Assembly (NCBI RefSeq): GCF_003387475.1
Contig: NZ_QUNO01000003.1
Span: 496,001 to 560,000, forward strand
From: Kutzneria buriramensis
GTDB taxonomy: Bacteria > Actinomycetota > Actinomycetes > Mycobacteriales > Pseudonocardiaceae
Direction of reading: 5' to 3'
DNA: 64,000 nucleotides
The position numbers and the translations under genes are program-made. Under the pieces are notes generated by a model. It was not told the DNA's origin. It was given only the letters and a program-made list of their open reading frames with translations, and made no database searches. Below are positions 59,422 to 64,000 of this stretch, piece after piece. How positions within the stretch are numbered: position 1 is the first letter of the stretch; each line of letters starts with the position of its first letter.

Positions 59422-61050
59422 CTTGAGCTGCACCAGCACCGGCCCGGTGCGCTGACATGCCTGCCCGCACTGGGTTTCCAGCGTGCAGCACAGCGAACAG
59501 ACGGCCCCGCCGTGGTGCACGCAGTCGACGATGTCGGGCAGCTCGTACGGGTCGTCGCACACCTGGCACTCGAGCGCGGCGGTGAGGTCGGTGGCCTCGG
59601 AATCGGGGCCTGACACCAGGTTCGGCCGCGCGAGGTAGTACTTGCCGCCGGTCAGCCGTGCGGTCACCGGCACGGCGATCATGGCGACGAGCAGCGCGAT
59701 GAACGGGCTCCAGGCGGCGGCGACCTCGCCGAACGCGCCGAAGTACGCCACCACCGACACGACCGATGCCAGCACCATGGAGCCGAATCCGACGGGGTTC
59801 ACCGCGTACAGGTAGGCCCGCTTGAACTCGACGTACGGCGGGCTCCAGCCGAGCGGCTTGCAGATCACCAGGTCGGCGACGACGGCCCCGATCCACGCGA
59901 TGGCGACGTTGGAGTAGAAGCCGAGGATGTTGTTCAGGAACGCGAACGCGCCGAACTCCATGAGCGCCAACGCGATGCCGCAGTTGACGAGCACGTACCA
60001 GGCGCGGCCGGGGTGCCGGTGCAGGACGCGGGAGAAGAAGTTGGCGAACGACAGCGACCCGGAGTAGGCGTTGGTGGTGTTGATCTTGATCTGGGAGACC
60101 ACCACGAACAGCGCCGCGAGCGGCAGCGTGACGGCGCCGAGCGCGGGCCGCACGGCCTCCACGTAGGGGGCGATCGGCTCCAGGACGGCGGACTGTCCGA
60201 TCGCCCCCAACGCACAGAACGCCAGGAACGCTCCACCCAACTGCTTGAGCGCCCCCAGCACCACCCAGCCGGGCCCGGCGGCGATCACGGCCGCCCACCA
60301 GGCCCGCCGGTTGGCCTCGGTCTTCGCCGGCATGAACCGCAGGTAGTCGGCCTGCTCGCCGATCTGCCCGATCAGCGACAGCGCGACGCCCGCGCCGAGC
60401 CCGACCCCGGTCAGCGACAGGCCGCCGCCGAACGACGTGAACTGGCCGAACCGCTCCGGGTGCACCACCAGCACGACCACGAACGGCAGCACCAGACCGA
60501 GCAGCCAGATCGGCTGCGTCCACACCTGCATCCGGGCCAGCGCGCGCATCCCGAACAGCACGAACGGCAGCACGATCAGCGTGGTCAGCAGGTAGCCCAG
60601 CGCCAGCGGTAAGCCGAAGGCCAGCTGGAACGCCTGGGCCATGATCGACCCCTCCAGCGAGAAGAAGATCACCGTGAAGCTGGCGTAGATCAGCGACGTC
60701 AGCGTGGACCCGAAGTAGCCGAAGCCGGCGCCCCGCGTGAGCAGGTCCATGTCGACGCCGTAGCGGGCGCAGGCGGTGGCGATCGGAATTCCGGTCAGGA
60801 AGATGACCACCGCGGCGATGCCGATGGCCAGCGCCGCCGACTGGAAGCCGTGCAGCATCACGATGCTCGCGCCGATGGCGAAGTCGGCCAGGTAGGCGAT
60901 GCCGCCCAGCGCGGTGCTGGCCACCGCGAACGGCGACCAGCGGCGGAACGAGTTCGCCGCGTAGCGCAGGGAGAAGTCCTCGCTGTCCTCGTTGGCCGCC
61001 AGCCACGCGTAGCGGCGCTTGGGGCCCGTCTTCACGTCGGTGACCGTCAT
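59413..61050 (-). CDS. NCS1-type purine/cytosine permease with Cys-rich C-terminal domain
   Basis: 545 aa: a twelve-helix NCS1 transporter (opening SFRRWSPFAVASTALGGIAY; SQIKINTTNAYSGSLSFANF midway) followed by a cytoplasmic tail of about 70 residues with nine Cys: CQVCDDPYELPDIVDC, then CSLCCTLETQCGQAC. The tail looks like a metal-binding zinc ribbon and is known in some actinobacterial NCS1 proteins. ATG 61050 is used because the upstream frame is only antisense to the next gene. Substrate probably a nucleobase or related compound. Its end overlaps the TPR gene by 9 bp. Confidence 0.88.
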   Translation of the reverse strand: MTVTDVKTGPKRRYAWLAANEDSEDFSLRYAANSFRRWSPFAVASTALGGIAYLADFAIGASIVMLHGFQSAALAIGIAAVVIFLTGIPIATACARYGVDMDLLTRGAGFGYFGSTLTSLIYASFTVIFFSLEGSIMAQAFQLAFGLPLALGYLLTTLIVLPFVLFGMRALARMQVWTQPIWLLGLVLPFVVVLVVHPERFGQFTSFGGGLSLTGVGLGAGVALSLIGQIGEQADYLRFMPAKTEANRRAWWAAVIAAGPGWVVLGALKQLGGAFLAFCALGAIGQSAVLEPIAPYVEAVRPALGAVTLPLAALFVVVSQIKINTTNAYSGSLSFANFFSRVLHRHPGRAWYVLVNCGIALALMEFGAFAFLNNILGFYSNVAIAWIGAVVADLVICKPLGWSPPYVEFKRAYLYAVNPVGFGSMVLASVVSVVAYFGAFGEVAAAWSPFIALLVAMIAVPVTARLTGGKYYLARPNLVSGPDSEATDLTAALECQVCDDPYELPDIVDCVHHGGAVCSLCCTLETQCGQACQRTGPVLVQLKSP

Positions 61051-61180
61051 GGCTTCCGACCGTAGGAAGCGTCTTTTACGGCCAGGTTCCAACGCTGTAA
61101 CCCCACCTGGGCAGGTGATCTTCCCCGTCGCGGCGCACCGGGACGGACGGTGCGGAAGGCGACCGGGTAGCGTGCCAGGC

Positions 61181-62104
61181 GTGGCCGTGCCGGATCCTGT
61201 CGACTTCCGTCTGCTCACGCTGCTCGCCGAGATGGGGCGGGCCGCGGTGCACGACGTGGCCGCGCGTCTGGGCATGGACCCGCGGGAGGCCGCCGCGCGG
61301 CTGGTGGCGCTGTCCGCGTCCGGCATGCCGCTGCTGGTCGGCGTCGAGTGCGACCCGAACGGGATCAGGGCGGCGATCGCCGCCGCGAGCCGGCAGCAGC
61401 AACAGCAGCAGTGGCAGGGATATCCGCCGCAGTACGGCGCTCCCCAGCAGCAGATGCCGCCGCAGTACCAGCAGCAGCACCCCCAGCCGCAGTACGCGCC
61501 GCCGCAGCCCCAGTACGCGCAGTCGCCGCAGAGCGTGCCGTTCCCCGCGCAGCAGCCGCCGGCCGCTCCGCCGCAACAGCAGCCCGCGGCACAGCCTCCG
61601 GCCGGTGGCACCTGGGGACCGCCGCAGACGTCCGCGTGGGCGCGGGGCGACCAGCAGACGGTCAAGGCCGAGCCCGTGCCGCCGCAGAAGTTCACCGTCG
61701 GCAGCACGCAGCAGACGGTCGGCCTGGAGGGCGAGCAGCTGTCCATCCAGCTCGTCGAGGTCGTCGACCCGGCCGACTTCCTGTTCACCGCCGCCGGCTA
61801 CCGGCTCCAGGAAGGTGAGCGGGCGGTCGTCGTGCACACCGAGCTCACCAACCGCGGCAGCGTGCCGTTCTCCTCGCTGCCCGACCTGTACCTGCTGCTG
61901 GTCGCCGCCGACGGGCAGACGGTGTCCAAGGCGCCGGTGTCGCTGTCGTCCCGGCCGCCGCACCGCATCGGCGTGCAGCCCGGCGAAACCGCCGGCGGCC
62001 ACACCGTCTACGTGCTGCCGGACGCCACGGAGATCACCTCCGTGCGCTGGAGCCCCCGCCCCGACGACCCCGCCCACTCCCTCACCTGGGAGATCGAGAA
62101 CTAA
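61181..62104 (+). CDS. wHTH protein with Q/P-rich linker and DUF4352-like beta domain
   Basis: 307 aa. N-terminal 60 residues form an AsnC/Lrp-like winged helix (LLTLLAEMGRAAVHDVAARL). A low-complexity linker (about 70-165) follows, with a polyQ run and repeated PQ/QPQYAP motifs. The C-terminal 130 residues are beta-rich (LSIQLVEVVDPADFLFTAAG; VVHTELTNRG), resembling extracellular-type DUF4352 domains. GTG 61181 is 7 nt after TAGCGT, a probable leaderless start. Function unknown; a DNA-binding head with a long flexible linker is unusual. Confidence 0.8.
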   Translation: MAVPDPVDFRLLTLLAEMGRAAVHDVAARLGMDPREAAARLVALSASGMPLLVGVECDPNGIRAAIAAASRQQQQQQWQGYPPQYGAPQQQMPPQYQQQHPQPQYAPPQPQYAQSPQSVPFPAQQPPAAPPQQQPAAQPPAGGTWGPPQTSAWARGDQQTVKAEPVPPQKFTVGSTQQTVGLEGEQLSIQLVEVVDPADFLFTAAGYRLQEGERAVVVHTELTNRGSVPFSSLPDLYLLLVAADGQTVSKAPVSLSSRPPHRIGVQPGETAGGHTVYVLPDATEITSVRWSPRPDDPAHSLTWEIEN

Positions 62105-62120
62105 CCCCCCGCCATTCCAA

Positions 62121-62183
62121 TTTTCGCCACATGCGCTTCCTATGTGTCACCAGGTGCCAAATAGGAAGCGCATGTGGCGAAAA
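62121..62183. repeat. 63-nt near-perfect palindrome
   Basis: Symmetric about 62152 with 31-bp arms and only two mismatched pairs (62144/62160, 62147/62157). The outer 23 bp of each arm are perfect (begin TTTTCGCCACATGCGCTTCC). It lies between convergent genes and can act as a bidirectional terminator with A/T tails, but length and symmetry suggest a dispersed palindromic element. Confidence 0.9.
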
Positions 62184-62191
62184 AGAGGGGG

Positions 62192-63121
62192 TCAGCCCTC
62201 GGTGCGGAGCTGCTCCAGGGCAGTGGCCAGGTCGTCCGGGTACTGGCTCTCGAACGTCACCCACTCGCCGTCGGCGGGGTGGTGGAACGACAGCGTCTTC
62301 GCCTGGAGCCACTGCCGGGTGAGCCCCAGCCGCTTGGCCAGCACCGGATCCGCCCCGTACGTCAGGTCGCCGACGCACGGGTGCCGCAGCGCCGAGAAGT
62401 GCACGCGGATCTGGTGCGTGCGCCCCGTCTCCAGGTGCACGTCCAGCAGCGACGCCGCCCGGAACGCCTCGATCATCTCGTAGTGGGTGACGCTGGGGCG
62501 GCCGCTGGCCACCACCGCCCACTTGTAGTCGTGCTTGGGGTGCCGGTCGATCGGCGCGTCGATGGTGCCCCGCGTCGGATCGGGATGCCCCTGCACGAGC
62601 GCGTGGTAGACCTTGTCCACGGTGCGCTCCTTGAACGCCCGCTTCAGCACGGTGTACGCGTGCTCGCTCTTGGCCACGACCATCACGCCGGTGGTGCCGG
62701 CGTCCAGGCGGTGCACGACGCCCTGCCGCTCGGCCGCGCCGGAGGTGGAGATCCGGATGCCGGCGGCGGCCAGGCCGCCGACCACGGTCGGCCCGGTCCA
62801 GCCGGGGCTGGGGTGCACGGCGACCCCGACCGGCTTGTCGACCACCACCACGTCGTCGTCCTCGTACAGCACGACGAGGCCCTCGACCGGGATGGCCTGC
62901 ACGGTGACGGGCTGCGCCGGCGGCGGCAGCGTCACCTCCAGCCAGGAACCGGCGACGAGCCGGTCGGATTTGCCGACGGCGCGGCCGTCGACCACCACGT
63001 CGCCGGAGTCGGCCAGCGTGGCGACGGCCGTCCGGGACAGGCCGAGCAGCTTGGACAGGCCGGCGTCGACGCGCATGCCGTCGAGGCCGTCGGGCACGGG
63101 CAGCTCACGCAGGTCACTCAC
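62192..63121 (-). CDS. RluA/RluD-family pseudouridine synthase
   Basis: 309 aa: N-terminal S4-like RNA-binding domain ([22 protein letters not shown]) and catalytic domain with the Asp in [28 protein letters not shown] and [10 protein letters not shown] follow. Modifies uridines in rRNA; sites not predictable. GTG overlaps the lspA end by 8 nt. The lspA-rluA order is widely conserved in bacteria. Confidence 0.95.
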   Translation of the reverse strand: MSDLRELPVPDGLDGMRVDAGLSKLLGLSRTAVATLADSGDVVVDGRAVGKSDRLVAGSWLEVTLPPPAQPVTVQAIPVEGLVVLYEDDDVVVVDKPVGVAVHPSPGWTGPTVVGGLAAAGIRISTSGAAERQGVVHRLDAGTTGVMVVAKSEHAYTVLKRAFKERTVDKVYHALVQGHPDPTRGTIDAPIDRHPKHDYKWAVVASGRPSVTHYEMIEAFRAASLLDVHLETGRTHQIRVHFSALRHPCVGDLTYGADPVLAKRLGLTRQWLQAKTLSFHHPADGEWVTFESQYPDDLATALEQLRTEG

Positions 63122-63686
63122 CGGACTTGGCCTCCCGCGTGGAGCGGCCGTCGTAGTCGCGGCCGAGGATCGCCATCAGCACGATGAGCGCGCCGCCGAC
63201 GCAGATCGCCGAGTCGGCGAAGTTGAACACCGGGAAGTACTCGGCGTTCGGCCCGAACACCGAGATGAAGTCGACCACGTGGCCCTGGAGCGCGCCGGGG
63301 GCGCGGAAGATCCGGTCCAGCAGGTTGCCGAGCGCGCCGCCGAACACGAAGCCCAGGCCGACGGCCCAGCCGCGGGAGCGCAGCCGCGGCGCCACCCAGA
63401 TGATCGCGGCCAGCACGCCGACGCAGATCACGCTGAACACCCACGTCATGCCGGTGACGCCGAGCGAGAACGCGGCGTACGGATTGCGGATCACGTCCAG
63501 GTAGACCAGGCCGCCGGCCAGCTGGAGCGGCGGCTTGCCCTCCAGGTTGGCCACGACCAGGTACTTGGTGACGATGTCCAGCGCCAGCGCGACGACGCCG
63601 GCCGTCACCAGCAGGCCGATCCGGCGAGGCAGCTGCCGCTGCGCCGCGACCGATTCGGTGTTGGGCTCGGTGCTCACACCGCCCAT
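63114..63686 (-). CDS. lspA: Signal peptidase II (prolipoprotein signal peptidase)
   Basis: 190-aa four-helix aspartyl protease cutting before the lipobox Cys after Lgt action. Catalytic Asp residues in GNLLDRIFR and [12 protein letters not shown]; the [10 protein letters not shown] block is present. ATG 63686 has GAGGG close upstream; a GTG three codons in (STEPN) is the alternative. Works with lgt at 14827. Confidence 0.95.
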   Translation of the reverse strand: MGGVSTEPNTESVAAQRQLPRRIGLLVTAGVVALALDIVTKYLVVANLEGKPPLQLAGGLVYLDVIRNPYAAFSLGVTGMTWVFSVICVGVLAAIIWVAPRLRSRGWAVGLGFVFGGALGNLLDRIFRAPGALQGHVVDFISVFGPNAEYFPVFNFADSAICVGGALIVLMAILGRDYDGRSTREAKSGE

Positions 63687-63692
63687 TGTCCC

Positions 63693-64000
63693 TCAGGCGG
63701 CGACGAAGGGCGGCAGCGGCCGGTTGTCGTCGGCGGGCACCCACCGGCCGTCTTCCTGGACGTATGTCCACTTCGGCCCGTTGGTGACGAGTTCGCGCAG
63801 GGCCCCGACCAGGCGGTCCACGTGCTCGACCGTGCTGCCCAGGCCCAGGCTGGCCCGCAGGGCGCGCTGCTCGGTGGCGTCGACGCGGTCGAGCAGCCGC
63901 CGGGTCGCCACGTGTGCGCAGAATGCGCCGTCGCGGACGCCGATGCCGTACTCGGCTGACAAAGCCGCGGCGATCAGGCCGGCCTCGTGGCCGTGAATGG
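63693..64000 (-). CDS. Aminotransferase class V-fold protein, C-terminal part
   Basis: About 102 residues of the C-terminal small domain of a cysteine-desulfurase-like PLP enzyme (IHGHEAGLIAAALSAEYGIG; VRDGAFCAHVATRRLLDRV; ALRASLGLGSTVEHVDRLV). The PLP-Lys and N-terminal domain lie beyond the window edge. Ends DNRPLPPFVAA. It precedes lspA on the same strand with a 6-bp gap. Identity as desulfurase or another class-V enzyme cannot be decided. Confidence 0.8.
   Translation of the reverse strand, partial: IHGHEAGLIAAALSAEYGIGVRDGAFCAHVATRRLLDRVDATEQRALRASLGLGSTVEHVDRLVGALRELVTNGPKWTYVQEDGRWVPADDNRPLPPFVAA

Overview
The window is high-GC (clearly above 65%) actinobacterial chromosome: GC-rich third codon positions, many GTG starts, GTGA/ATGA/TGATG gene overlaps and actinobacterial families (PriA-type HisA, BsaP, NrtR, Trp-operon membrane protein, DUF2567). 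Gene order closely follows the Mycobacterium tuberculosis stretch around bioB-nadABC-hisDCB-hisHA-hisFI-trpECBA-lgt (recalled, not searched), but the accessory genes, P450s and repeats point to a Pseudonocardiales genus such as Kutzneria, Saccharothrix or Amycolatopsis. I see no tRNA, rRNA, CRISPR array, transposase or phage gene.

Layout. 1-6.0 kb: gltB-gltD (minus). 6.3-9.0 kb: three-gene FecB/FecCD/ATPase metal-chelate importer (plus). 9.2-12.7 kb: dicarboxylate/glutamate symporter, TAXI-type binding protein, small P-loop kinase, secreted ricin-type lectin. 12.8-21.0 kb: one minus-strand block trpE-(membrane protein)-trpC-trpB-trpA-lgt followed by an OmpR-type two-component pair. 21.0-27.8 kb: tetR, then hisF-(membrane protein)-hisI, an AAA ATPase, a Uma2 protein, a DoxX-like protein, an HTH/Clp-N protein and hisH-hisA(priA). 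27.9-37.3 kb: accessory island splitting the his genes (acyltransferase, unknown, NB-ARC/LuxR regulator, orphan NarL-type regulator, cysteine-less P450 homologue, SoxR, ornithine-cyclodeaminase homologue, KptA). 37.3-40.6 kb: hisD-hisC-micro-ORF-hisB-small membrane protein. 40.6-51.3 kb: oligopeptide-type binding protein, nadA-nadB-nadC with divergent nrtR, LON-domain protein, and bioA-bioD-(micro-ORFs)-bioB-bsaP-DUF2567. 51.3-54.5 kb: hydrolase fossil, sedolisin, P450. 54.6-64 kb: dnaE1, an acidic NHNE-repeat peptide with a TPR partner, an NCS1 permease with a Cys-rich tail, a wHTH/Q-P-rich protein, rluA-type synthase, lspA and the end of a class-V aminotransferase.

How the genes work together. 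His, Trp, NAD, biotin and glutamate synthesis are the core. No trpF is present; PriA-type HisA is expected to supply that step. Biotin genes carry BsaP, the BioB auxiliary protein. NrtR should repress nadABC through a palindrome that also overlaps its own promoter.

Most unusual: (1) micro-ORFs inside the his and bio operons, overlapping their neighbours' start/stop codons and sharing a common head sequence, an arrangement like mycobacterial MIRUs; (2) a 72-residue peptide with four NHNE/tryptophan-acidic repeats overlapping a kinesin-light-chain-like TPR gene; (3) a P450 homologue whose heme-ligand Cys position is Ser; (4) several dispersed palindromes, including a near-perfect 63-nt one; (5) tandem hairpin repeats that form the 3' end of hisI; (6) many predicted leaderless promoters.
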